A stretch of DNA of 64,000 nucleotides from Tenacibaculum finnmarkense genomovar ulcerans (GTDB lineage: Bacteria; Bacteroidota; Bacteroidia; Flavobacteriales; Flavobacteriaceae). Position 1 is the first letter of the stretch. Each line of letters begins with the position of its first letter. The position numbers and the translations under genes were made by a program. Shown piece by piece: positions 44,534-53,414 of this stretch. Location: positions 1-64,000 of the forward strand of contig NZ_OENE01000019.1 of assembly GCF_900239495.1 (NCBI RefSeq), read 5' to 3'. The notes under the pieces are model-generated. The model saw nothing but the letters and a program-made list of their open reading frames with translations, did no database searches and was not told the origin of the DNA.

Positions 44534-44570
44534 ATTTTTTATAAAATAGGGCTATTTTTGATGCTTAAAA

Positions 44571-45212
44571 TTAATGTTTAAAGGCATATTCTATGATATT
44601 GGCACCCATTTTTAAAGCTTTTATTCTTGTTTTTTCAGGATTATTATGAATTTCATAATTCTCCCAACCATCACTTAAATCTGTTTGATAGTCATAAAAC
44701 GCAACCAATCTACCTTTGTAAAAAAGCCCAAACCCTTGTGCTGGTTTTTTATCATGCTCATGAATTTTAGGCAGTCCTTTATCAAAAGAAAAAGTTTGGT
44801 GATAAATAGGATGCTGGTTAGGAATTTCTTGAAAATCAAGTGTCGGAAACACTTTTTTGATCTCTCTTCGGATGTAGGTATCTAAACCATAATTGTCAGA
44901 TATATGTAAAAATCCACCAGCGGTTAAGTAGTTTCTTAGTATAATTATTTCTTCTTCAGAAAAAAAAATGTTGCCATGCCCTGTTATAAAAACAATAGGG
45001 TAATTATTAATAGTATCATCATTAAGGGTAACGGTCTTAATTTTTTTATCAATAAAAGTATTGGCATTGGTATTGCTAAATTTTATTAAGTTGGGTAACG
45101 CCGTTGGGTTTGCATACCAATCACCACCACCTTTATATTTTAAAATAGCAAGTTGTTGGGCATTAATAAAACTGTAGTTAATAAATAGTATAAAAAATAA
45201 TATGTTTTTCAT
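44571..45212 (-). CDS. DUF4159-domain protein
   Basis: A 213-residue secreted protein (signal peptide ends SFINAQ). It has the glutamine-amidotransferase-like fold of DUF4159: ILKYKGGGDWYANPTALPNL, VFITGHGNIFFSEEEI, and HISDNYGLD. Other members lie with gliding or glycan genes. Its promoter region contains a palindrome (45399-45431). Confidence 0.85.
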   Translation of the reverse strand: MKNILFFILFINYSFINAQQLAILKYKGGGDWYANPTALPNLIKFSNTNANTFIDKKIKTVTLNDDTINNYPIVFITGHGNIFFSEEEIIILRNYLTAGGFLHISDNYGLDTYIRREIKKVFPTLDFQEIPNQHPIYHQTFSFDKGLPKIHEHDKKPAQGFGLFYKGRLVAFYDYQTDLSDGWENYEIHNNPEKTRIKALKMGANIIEYAFKH

Positions 45213-45255
45213 CTAAAAAATCTTTATACAAAAGTAAACAAAGAATTAGGCAATA

Positions 45256-45285
45256 AAAAACACCAATATAGCGATTGGTGTTTTT
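45256..45285. terminator. Hairpin terminator between DUF4159 and the AraC regulator
   Basis: CACCAAT and ATTGGTG with flanking A and T tracts and a 6-nt loop. It would end leftward transcripts of the AraC gene and rightward transcripts. Confidence 0.7.
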
Positions 45286-45398
45286 AATAGAATACTCTTC
45301 TTTTTCATTATTAATAAACTTAATAATTTCGTAAAATGTTGTGTACAAGAGCTGTTTTTCTTGTGGGTTACAAATTTAAGTTTAAAAATATAGGTATG

Positions 45399-45431
45399 GT
45401 TCGAAATCATCCATTTTGGACGATTTCGAAC
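45399..45431. promoter_or_regulatory. Long imperfect palindrome, operator candidate
   Basis: GTTCGAAATC (45399-45408) matches GATTTCGAAC (45422-45431), with inner TCC/GGA arms and a single mismatch. It lies between the AraC gene stop and the DUF4159 start. Confidence 0.4.
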
Positions 45432-45457
45432 TATTTTTACGTAATTTTAACTATTTT

Positions 45458-46633
45458 TTAATTAATCGATGCTTTTTTAAACTGAACAGGGGTATATCCC
45501 GATTGTTTTTTAAAAACAGTAAAAAAAGTTGATTTTGAATTAAAGCCCGATTCTAAGCCGATCGAGGTAATTGTATAGTTTGAATAATTAGGATCTAGTA
45601 AAAGTACTTTTGCTTGTTTTACCTTTTTTTCATTCAAATAATCGGTAAAAGATTTACCAGCAACTTTATTTATAATTAAAGAAAGTGTACTAGAACTTAG
45701 TTTTGTATCTTTTGAAAGATGTTGCAAAGTGTATTTAGGAACTAAAAATTTTTTATTATCAGTAATAAAAGTATCTATTTCTAAAAACTGTTCTTTGTAT
45801 TTGTCAATATTGGTGTTTTCTATGTTTGGGCTTGTATTAGTCGTTGGTTTTTTATCAGTAGCTGTTTTAAAATCAGTATCTGAATCCGTTAATAATGTTC
45901 TTCTTATTTGCTTACGTTCTTTCGATATTCGCACCTGTCTTAGTCCTTGGTAGCCTAGCCAGTATATGAGTAATGTTGTATAAACCCTAAGCGGATAATA
46001 AGAAAAAATAAAACTGGTAAAGTTTAATTTTATTTTAATAGCGAGCGCAAATAACCACAATACATAGCCAATAGCAGTTAGTTTAAAAAAAGTATGCAAC
46101 CATTTTAAGCTATCAAAAGCAAGAATTTTAGATTTAATTTTTTCTTTTCTATTAAGTACAAAAAAAGAATAAACAAAAATAATTAATGAAACCAACAAAC
46201 TAAGCCCCTCTTCAAATGAACTGTATTGTTCGTATATACGGTTTAATTTTTCAGGCGAATCAGGAATATTGTAATTATACATAAAAGTAACCTGTGTGAT
46301 TACGATTATTAAAAACATTGGGAGTATTATTTTTAATAAATTGTACGATTTTTCAGCTATTTTTAAATAGTGAATTAAAAACATATACAAAAAGGGCATC
46401 GCTAAAAAGTGCCAAGGAATTTGTAGGTAATTTAAGGAAAATTGATGCTGTATTAAATTTCGTTCTAATCCCCAGGATTGAATATTATTCAAAGAGATAA
46501 CAAAAATTAATAAATTTAAATATCGCATACTTTTTTCTCTTCCGTTTTTAGAACAAAGCAGTATGATGTTAAACGCAAAACCATGTAAAGCGCTAACAAT
46601 TAAAAAGAGATCAAATATATCTTTAATATTCAC
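45458..46633 (-). CDS. Membrane-bound AraC-type regulator
   Basis: A 391-residue protein. The N-terminal about 230 residues have several membrane helices (7TM-like). A linker (230-285) precedes the AraC HTH: SKDTKLSSSTLSLIINKVAG, then the ending GLESGFNSKSTFFTVFKKQSGYTP. Such sensor-regulators of Bacteroidota are thought to respond to envelope signals. No obvious target operon adjoins, other than the DUF4159 gene across the palindrome. Confidence 0.88.
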   Translation of the reverse strand: MNIKDIFDLFLIVSALHGFAFNIILLCSKNGREKSMRYLNLLIFVISLNNIQSWGLERNLIQHQFSLNYLQIPWHFLAMPFLYMFLIHYLKIAEKSYNLLKIILPMFLIIVITQVTFMYNYNIPDSPEKLNRIYEQYSSFEEGLSLLVSLIIFVYSFFVLNRKEKIKSKILAFDSLKWLHTFFKLTAIGYVLWLFALAIKIKLNFTSFIFSYYPLRVYTTLLIYWLGYQGLRQVRISKERKQIRRTLLTDSDTDFKTATDKKPTTNTSPNIENTNIDKYKEQFLEIDTFITDNKKFLVPKYTLQHLSKDTKLSSSTLSLIINKVAGKSFTDYLNEKKVKQAKVLLLDPNYSNYTITSIGLESGFNSKSTFFTVFKKQSGYTPVQFKKASIN

Positions 46634-46660
46634 TATAAATTTTTGGTATCAAATATACAG

Positions 46661-47371
46661 TTACTGATGAATAAAAGCAATACTTTGTACTACATTTAAA
46701 CCAGCGGTTTCGGTTCTTAACCTATTATCGCCTAACGAAATCGGCTTAAAATTATGATTTAAAGCGTAATCAATCTCTTTTGATGAGAAATCTCCTTCAG
46801 GCCCTATTAAAATTGTGTAGTTTTCATTTTTATCAGCAATGTTTTTTAATAATTTTTTTTCAATATTTTCTTCACAGTGTGCTATAAATAATTTAGAAGT
46901 AACATCTTTTTTTAAAAATTCTGATAATTTAATAGGATCGTTTAGTTTAGGCAAGGTAAATTGTAAGGATTGCTTCATTGCCGCTTGTACAATTTTATTT
47001 AATCGATCAATTTTAACAATTTTTCTTTCAGAATTATCACAAATAATAGGCGTAATTTCATCAATACCAATTTCGGTGGCCTTTTCTAAAAACCATTCTA
47101 ACCGATCGTTATTTTTAGTTGGCGCAATGGCAACGTGTAGGTAATAATCTCTATTGTTTGGTTTTTCTTCATATTTTACAACAGTTGTAAGACATCTTTT
47201 ATCATTAGCGATGGTTATTGATACCGAAAATAAAAAACCAGCACCGTTGGTTATTTGTAAAATATCGCCTTCTTTTTTTCTTAAAACACGTACAATATGC
47301 CTACTTTCTTCTTTGTCAAAAGTAATTTGTGTTGTTTCTGTGGTAATATCAGGATTAAAAAATAACTGCAT
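46661..47371 (-). CDS. rsmE: 16S rRNA (uracil-1498-N3)-methyltransferase
   Basis: A 236-residue SPOUT methyltransferase that methylates U1498 of 16S rRNA. Motifs: ATEIGIDEITPIICDNSERK, KQSLQFTLPKLNDP, ILIGPEGDFSSKEID and LGDNRLRTETAGLNVV. Only 2 bp separate it from the GNAT gene upstream. Confidence 0.95.
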   Translation of the reverse strand: MQLFFNPDITTETTQITFDKEESRHIVRVLRKKEGDILQITNGAGFLFSVSITIANDKRCLTTVVKYEEKPNNRDYYLHVAIAPTKNNDRLEWFLEKATEIGIDEITPIICDNSERKIVKIDRLNKIVQAAMKQSLQFTLPKLNDPIKLSEFLKKDVTSKLFIAHCEENIEKKLLKNIADKNENYTILIGPEGDFSSKEIDYALNHNFKPISLGDNRLRTETAGLNVVQSIAFIHQ

Positions 47372-47373
47372 TA

Positions 47374-48492
47374 TTATAAATTAAGTTTATAAGTTCTTCT
47401 TCTTTTGTGAGTTGTCGGATTAAAATCTTTCCAAATTTGATGAATTGCTGTATTGTCTTCTAACTCGGGAGTTCTAATGCAATTTACAATGCCTTTTTTA
47501 GCAAAAGTTTCACAATATTGTTTAAAAATAATGGCAATAACACCTTTGTTTTGATACTCAGGAGCCACACCAATTAAGTAAAAAGTAACGTCTTTTGAAT
47601 TTTTACGAGCATTTAGTAAATGAAATAATCCGAAGGGTAAAAGTTTACCCTTCGCTTTTTGAAGTGCTTCTGAAAAAGAGGGCATTACAATGGCAAAGGC
47701 AACTAATTTATCATTTTTATCAACTACGAATTTTATATATTCAGGATTGATAAAACTAATATATTTTTCTTTAAAATGTGTTATTTGTGCATCAGAAATA
47801 GGCACGTATGTTGATAATTTCGAATATGATTTGCTAAACAATTCAAACATTTCATCAACATAGGGCATTATTTTTTTTGTGGAAGTAAAATCTAGGGGTT
47901 TTAATCCGTATCTTCTTTGAATTAAGCTGCTTGCTTTACCATATTTTACTTCATCTACATTTTTGAAAAGGAATTTATTTTCTAAGTATTCTTTTTCTTT
48001 TTTAAAGCCTAATTGCTCAAAATGATGTGCATAATACGGATGATTATACCAAGTAATCATCGTTCCGATATGGTCAAAACCATCGACTAAAACACCTGTT
48101 TTATCTAAGTTATTAAAACCAACCGGTCCTTCAATAAATTCTAGGTTATTATCTCGCCCAACTTCTTTGACCTTGTTGAGCAAAGCTTGGGTAACTTTTA
48201 TATTATCAATAGCGTCAAACCAACCGAAACGCATTTTTTTGATGCCTTGTTTTTCAATTTCATAGGTATTGATAATTGCTGCAACTCTTCCTACAATTTT
48301 ATTGTTTTCTAGGGCGATAAAAAAATGTGCTTTTGCATATTCAAAAACAGGGTTTTTATCTTTGTCAAAATTATCAAGTTCGTCATTAATAATAGGAGGA
48401 ACCCAGTTTTTATTGTCTTTATAAAGAGAAAAAGGAAACTTTACAAATTGTTTCATTTCCTTCTTAGAAAATACTTCTTTAATTTTAATCAT
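47374..48492 (-). CDS. GNAT-like N-acyltransferase family protein
   Basis: A 372-residue cytosolic protein of a conserved Bacteroidota family with a GNAT fold (FFIALENNKIVGRVAAI, VAPEYQNKGV). The substrate is not known. The order barrel protein - GNAT - RsmE is leftward and compact. Confidence 0.75.
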   Translation of the reverse strand: MIKIKEVFSKKEMKQFVKFPFSLYKDNKNWVPPIINDELDNFDKDKNPVFEYAKAHFFIALENNKIVGRVAAIINTYEIEKQGIKKMRFGWFDAIDNIKVTQALLNKVKEVGRDNNLEFIEGPVGFNNLDKTGVLVDGFDHIGTMITWYNHPYYAHHFEQLGFKKEKEYLENKFLFKNVDEVKYGKASSLIQRRYGLKPLDFTSTKKIMPYVDEMFELFSKSYSKLSTYVPISDAQITHFKEKYISFINPEYIKFVVDKNDKLVAFAIVMPSFSEALQKAKGKLLPFGLFHLLNARKNSKDVTFYLIGVAPEYQNKGVIAIIFKQYCETFAKKGIVNCIRTPELEDNTAIHQIWKDFNPTTHKRRRTYKLNL

Positions 48493-48510
48493 AGGGCAAA
48501 TGTACTATTT

Positions 48511-49905
48511 TTAATCGTCCTCTTTTTCTTCATTTTTTTCTTTATCCTTTTCTTCTTCTTTTAAGTCTTCTTCGAGTTCTTTTATTTCCTTTTCGAGTTT
48601 TAATCGCTCTTTTTCTTTCTTTTTAGCTTCTTTTTCGGCTTCTTTCTGAATGCTTTTTTCAATTTTTAAGCGTTCTTTTTCTTTACGTTCCGCCTCTTTA
48701 TTACTATCTTTTTCAGCTTTTAAACGCTCTTTCTCTATGTTTTTAAGCTCTTTTTTCGCTTTCTTTTTCGCTTTTTTCGCTGCTTTCTTTGCTTCTTTTG
48801 TTGTTTTTTTCTTCTCTTTTTTATCCTCTTTCGTTATCATTTCAATTAATGATTTAGAACGAGTTCTTCTAGGTTTATCAATGGTTATTTTTTCTTCTTT
48901 TTCACCATTTTTAACGGTAATAGTTTGTTTGTTTTTATTTTTAAACAAGCCTTTAACTTTAGCGATTAAACGACCAAAAAAGCCTTTGTTTTCGTCATAA
49001 CCTTCTTCTTCTTGTTCTTCAATTTTATTTCCAAACTCATCTACTTCTAAAAATTTATCGTGGTGTTTATTTAATCGGTAAGAAGCTCCTAAACCGGCAT
49101 AGATTCCAAGTTCTTTTTGTTGTAAAGTTCCTCTAAGAGTTGCGTTAAATTGTAAGTTTTCACTATATAAATACGCTGCGCCAACGCCAATATTTGTTTT
49201 GTCTTGGTATTGATCAGAAGTTCCTTGTATTTCTGCAAAAGCAGACCAATAATCGTTTAAGTTTTTAGTAGCGGTAAGGATGTATGATATTTCTTTAAAA
49301 TCACTACCAATATAATTATAAAAAACGTTTGTAATAACGTATAATTTGTCTGAAAGTTCATGTTGAAGTAAAATCCCTGCCTTTGCATTGATACCTCCTT
49401 TTTGATGATGTTCCATTAAAACACTTCCAAAATTAGCAGCTACATAAACACCAACATGCGGAATTAGTCTTTTATAATCAAAAGAATGTCTTTTTTTCCA
49501 ACTTCTAATTTCTTTTTTTTTATCATCATACTTAGGCGCGTACACTAAATATTTAGCCGCTAAAGTAAGCTCACTTAATCCTGTTTTATTAGTAGATGAT
49601 TCAAAGACATTTTTAAAGGTAATTTTATCTTTTTGAAGGCTTGTGTTTACATTAAATTCTAATTTTTCAGTAAAAAAACTTGTTCTAAACAAAAGATTCA
49701 ATCCGAAGGCCTCTGGATTACTAAAGGTAGGCGTTGCTTTTGCTTTTCTAAAAAACACTCCTGTTTCAAATTGATAAACACCTAAGCCAACACTATAAGG
49801 GCTTTCAGAAAACCCTGGACGATTTGAGTTTATAACCGTTGTGTACTGAGCGTTTACAGCTAGGCAAGAGCAAAAAATAAAAAGCAAAAGGAGTTTCTTA
49901 ATCAT
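48511..49905 (-). CDS. Outer-membrane transporter-like protein with charged C-terminal tail
   Basis: A 464-residue exported protein (signal peptide ends LAVNAQ). Residues about 25-275 are a MetA-pathway-like/PF13557 outer-membrane barrel: NRPGFSESPYSVGLGVYQFETG and repeated amphipathic strands. The last 190 residues are almost all Lys/Glu/Ala, likely a long helix or coiled coil, with KKAKKKAKKE and many KEKE tracts. The tail would sit in the periplasm, unusual for a barrel. Confidence 0.7.
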   Translation of the reverse strand: MIKKLLLLFIFCSCLAVNAQYTTVINSNRPGFSESPYSVGLGVYQFETGVFFRKAKATPTFSNPEAFGLNLLFRTSFFTEKLEFNVNTSLQKDKITFKNVFESSTNKTGLSELTLAAKYLVYAPKYDDKKKEIRSWKKRHSFDYKRLIPHVGVYVAANFGSVLMEHHQKGGINAKAGILLQHELSDKLYVITNVFYNYIGSDFKEISYILTATKNLNDYWSAFAEIQGTSDQYQDKTNIGVGAAYLYSENLQFNATLRGTLQQKELGIYAGLGASYRLNKHHDKFLEVDEFGNKIEEQEEEGYDENKGFFGRLIAKVKGLFKNKNKQTITVKNGEKEEKITIDKPRRTRSKSLIEMITKEDKKEKKKTTKEAKKAAKKAKKKAKKELKNIEKERLKAEKDSNKEAERKEKERLKIEKSIQKEAEKEAKKKEKERLKLEKEIKELEEDLKEEEKDKEKNEEKEDD

Positions 49906-50043
49906 GTTATAACATCAATTTATACAATTACTACAAACATACATAAAATAGAAATTACTATTTAATATAAGTTTTGTAAAGTCTTAACGGTTTGTTTTGC
50001 TTCAAATTGTTATTTTTGATTAATTTTTTATTAAAAAGTGAAT

Positions 50044-50355
50044 ATGACACACATCAATGAAGCAGGAATAGCAGGTCTTTTTAAAATGATACTATACATT
50101 CTGGCGTTTTATTATATTTCTAAATTTCTAATGAAATTATTTGGTCCTTACTTATTAAAAAAGGCAGTAAATAAAGTTCAGAAAAAAGCGGAACAGCAGT
50201 TTAATAATCAGCAAAATCAGCATCAGAATAAACAACAAAACGATGTTGAAATAGGAAAAACTGTGGTTGATAAAAACCCAGCAACTAGTTCAAAAAACAT
50301 CAATAAAACCAACGATTCAGTAGGAGAATATGTTGATTTTGAAGAAATAGATTAA
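50044..50355 (+). CDS. DUF4834-family membrane protein
   Basis: A 103-residue protein. The first 40 residues form one membrane helix (AGLFKMILYILAFYYISKFLM); the rest is Gln/Asn-rich and Lys-rich (QQFNNQQNQHQNKQQN) and ends in an acidic tail VGEYVDFEEID. The start is ATG 50044; a GTG two codons earlier is possible. It precedes the YfhO gene by 14 bp, a typical flavobacterial order. Confidence 0.85.
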   Translation: MTHINEAGIAGLFKMILYILAFYYISKFLMKLFGPYLLKKAVNKVQKKAEQQFNNQQNQHQNKQQNDVEIGKTVVDKNPATSSKNINKTNDSVGEYVDFEEID

Positions 50356-50369
50356 CTTTTATAGTAATT

Positions 50370-52766
50370 ATGAATTATAAAAAATGGATTCCCTGTGCAA
50401 TAACATTACTTGTTTTTGCCGTTATATCACTGCTGTATTTTAGCCCAGTTTTAAGTGGTAAACAGCTCAAACAAGGCGATATTACCCAGTTTATAGGGAT
50501 GTCAAAAGAAGTAAAAGAGTATCGAATTGATAAAGGAGAAGAACCTTATTGGTTGTCAAATGCGTTTAGCGGAATGCCAGCATATCAGGTTAGCGCGTAT
50601 TATCCGAACGATTTTGTGCGTTATATTGATAAAGCGATTCGTTTTTTACCACGCCCGGCCGATTATTTATTTTTATATTTCTTCGGATTTTTTATCTTAT
50701 TAACGGCATTAAAAGTCGATTGGAAATTAGCCATTTTAGGAAGTTTATCCTTTGGTTTTTCTACCTATTTAATCATTATTTTTGGAGCAGGACACAATGC
50801 AAAAGCCCACGCAATCGGTTATATGCCCGTGGTAATTGCTGGAGTTTTATATGTTTTTAGAAAAAAATATTTACTAGGATTTGTGCTAACCGCCTTAGCG
50901 ATGGCGTTGGAAGTTTACACAAATCACCCGCAGATGACCTATTATTTAGGTTTTTGTTTGTTGATTTTAGGAATTGTTGAATTTATCGATGCGATTAAAA
51001 CCAAAAATTTATCGGTATTTGCAAAACAAGCAGCTATTTTAATTGCAGCGATGTTGATTGGTTTGGGTGTAAATTCAACTCGATTATTATCGATGAAACA
51101 ATATGGCGATTTTAGTACCCGAGGAAAATCGGAACTTACCATAAATCCAGATGGTTCTCCAAAAGAAAAATCAACAGGTTTAGATAAATCGTATATCACA
51201 GAATATAGTTACGGAATTGCTGAAACTTTTAATTTGATAATTCCTCGTTTTATGGGTGGTGGAACTGTTGAAAAATTAGGCGAAAATTCTGAGTTTTATC
51301 AAACCTTAGAAAAAAATGCAGGTAGAAGCGTTGCTAAAGAATATTCGAAACAAGTTTTAACCTATTGGGGAACACAACCAATTGTAGAAGCACCCGCATA
51401 TATTGGAGCAATTTTATTTTTCTTGTTCTTTCTAGGTATTTTCTTGGTAAAAGGACGTTTAAAATATTGGTTAGTATCGGCAACTATTTTTTCAATCGTA
51501 CTGAGTTGGGGGAAAAATTTTGCAGGAATTACTAACTTTTTTATTGATTATATGCCACTTTATAATAAGTTTAGAGCAGTTTCATCGATTCAAGTAATCG
51601 CAGAATTATGTGTTCCGTTATTAGGAATTATTGCTTTACGTGATTTGTTTTGTTCAAAAGTGACATCCGAAGAAAAAGAAAATGCCTTAAAAAATGCTTT
51701 TTATGTTTTAGGAGGAATTACCTTATTATTTGCACTTTTTGGGTCAAGTTTATTTGCTTTTGAAGGATTAAGAGATGCGCAATATCAGCAATTACCAACG
51801 TTAGTAGATGCCTTGATTTCAGATAGAAAAGCGATGTTATTTAATGATAGTATCCGTTCTTTTTTATTGATTTTAGCTTCAGCTGTATTGTTGTGGTTTT
51901 ATCTGAAAGGAAAATTAAAACAAGTGCCTGTTATACTAATTTTAGGAGCTTTAATTATTTTTGATTTAGTATCCGTGGATATTAAATACGTAAATAAAGA
52001 AGATTTTAAAACAGCTAGAAAAGTATTAAAACCATTTACGGCAACCAAAACCGATACCGAAATTTTAAAAGATAAGAGCTATTATCGTGTAGCAAATTTT
52101 AGCGTAAACCCAATGCAAGATGGAAGAACATCGTATTTTCATAATTCGATAGGAGGATATCATGCGGCTAAAATGAAGCGATATCAAGAATTGTTTGACT
52201 ATCAGATTTCTAAAAATAATATGGAAGTATTAAACATGCTAAATGCAAAATACTTTATTGTTGGTGATGATAAATTACAAGAAAATACGGACGCAAACGG
52301 AAATGCATGGTTTGTAAATAATTTAAAAATTGTTACATCGGCAGATGAAGAAATACTTGCTTTAGATAGTTTAAATACTAAAACATCAGCGGTAATTAAT
52401 GCGAAAAATTATACGAAAGCCAATCAATTTAAAAGAGATTCAACGGCAATAATTTCATTAATTAAAAATGATGTTACAACGCTCGTTTATAAAACTGATA
52501 CGCAAGAAAATCAGTTTGCGGTGTTTTCAGAGATTTATTATAAAGATGGTTGGAATGCTTATTTAGATGATAAATTAGTGCCACATTATCAGGTGAATTA
52601 TGTGCTTCGAGGTATGGAAATACCAAAAGGAAACCATGAAATTATCTTTAAATACGAGCCGAAAATAATAGAAACAGGAAATAAAATCACGTTATTTTCA
52701 TATGTTTTATTATTACTAATTCCGATGGGATGGTTTTTTATCCGAAAGAAAAAAAATAAGAAATAG
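50370..52766 (+). CDS. YfhO-family integral membrane protein
   Basis: A 798-residue protein with roughly 12-13 membrane helices and a lumenal/periplasmic C-terminal domain. YfhO-type proteins are glycosyltransferase-C-like and in Gram-positive bacteria affect lipoteichoic acid glycosylation. Visible: SPVLSGKQLKQGDITQF, WLSNAFSGMPAYQ and the end FKYEPKIIETGNKIT. It opens the glycan cluster. Confidence 0.85.
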   Translation: MNYKKWIPCAITLLVFAVISLLYFSPVLSGKQLKQGDITQFIGMSKEVKEYRIDKGEEPYWLSNAFSGMPAYQVSAYYPNDFVRYIDKAIRFLPRPADYLFLYFFGFFILLTALKVDWKLAILGSLSFGFSTYLIIIFGAGHNAKAHAIGYMPVVIAGVLYVFRKKYLLGFVLTALAMALEVYTNHPQMTYYLGFCLLILGIVEFIDAIKTKNLSVFAKQAAILIAAMLIGLGVNSTRLLSMKQYGDFSTRGKSELTINPDGSPKEKSTGLDKSYITEYSYGIAETFNLIIPRFMGGGTVEKLGENSEFYQTLEKNAGRSVAKEYSKQVLTYWGTQPIVEAPAYIGAILFFLFFLGIFLVKGRLKYWLVSATIFSIVLSWGKNFAGITNFFIDYMPLYNKFRAVSSIQVIAELCVPLLGIIALRDLFCSKVTSEEKENALKNAFYVLGGITLLFALFGSSLFAFEGLRDAQYQQLPTLVDALISDRKAMLFNDSIRSFLLILASAVLLWFYLKGKLKQVPVILILGALIIFDLVSVDIKYVNKEDFKTARKVLKPFTATKTDTEILKDKSYYRVANFSVNPMQDGRTSYFHNSIGGYHAAKMKRYQELFDYQISKNNMEVLNMLNAKYFIVGDDKLQENTDANGNAWFVNNLKIVTSADEEILALDSLNTKTSAVINAKNYTKANQFKRDSTAIISLIKNDVTTLVYKTDTQENQFAVFSEIYYKDGWNAYLDDKLVPHYQVNYVLRGMEIPKGNHEIIFKYEPKIIETGNKITLFSYVLLLLIPMGWFFIRKKKNKK

Positions 52767-52799
52767 CGCTTAAAATAGTAATTATTGATATTACAAAAT

Positions 52800-52825
52800 G
52801 ATACTATCAAACGATACTATCAAAT
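52800..52825 (+). repeat. Tandem 13-bp repeat, two copies
   Basis: GATACTATCAAAC is followed directly by GATACTATCAAAT in the gap between YfhO and the methyltransferase gene. Only two units are present. Confidence 0.6.
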
Positions 52826-52888
52826 AAAATATAAACGAAGCGGATTCTTATAAAAACAAACGTAAAACAATCGTTTTAAATACTAAAA

Positions 52889-53410
52889 ATGTACAAAAAA
52901 CTGCCTAAAAAAAGATATCATCATACGTTAGAATTCTTAAAGAAAAATGTACCTGCACCCGCAGTTATTTTAGATTTAGGTGTTCGGAATCCTTTTTCTG
53001 AAATTATGGAGGCTAACGGTTATACCGTATATAATACCGAAGGTGACGATTTAGATTTGTTGCCAGAAATTGTTAAAAATTATAAAGTTGATGTTGTTAC
53101 AGCTTTTGAAATTTTTGAACATTTAATAGCACCTTTTAATGTTTTAAGAGCTATTGAAACTACAAAAATTGTAACAACTGTACCTTTAAAGTTGTGGTTT
53201 GTTGATGCATACAGAAGTAAAACTGATATGTGGGACAGGCATTACCATGAGTTTGAAGATTGGCAATATGATTGGTTATTAGAAAAATCGGGCTGGAAAA
53301 TTTTAGATACCAATAAATGGACAAGTCCTATAAATCAAATAGGAATTAGACCTATTTTAAGAAAATTTACGCCAAGATATTACGCTGTGTACGCAGAAAA
53401 AGAGTCGTAA
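52889..53410 (+). CDS. SAM-dependent methyltransferase-like protein
   Basis: A 173-residue protein. VILDLGVRNPFSEIM is the SAM-binding motif I, VDVVTAFEIFEHL resembles motifs II/III, and a WDRHYHEFEDWQYDWLLE region follows. It is shorter than usual class I methyltransferases and lacks the N-terminal helix pair. The GT4 gene starts 4 bp after its stop. Confidence 0.75.
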   Translation: MYKKLPKKRYHHTLEFLKKNVPAPAVILDLGVRNPFSEIMEANGYTVYNTEGDDLDLLPEIVKNYKVDVVTAFEIFEHLIAPFNVLRAIETTKIVTTVPLKLWFVDAYRSKTDMWDRHYHEFEDWQYDWLLEKSGWKILDTNKWTSPINQIGIRPILRKFTPRYYAVYAEKES

Positions 53411-53414
53411 AAAC

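Noticed and set aside
48650..49000. A 116-codon frame opposite the charged tail of the barrel protein.
   Set aside because: It is a Phe/Ser-rich shadow of AAA/GAA codons, not a gene.
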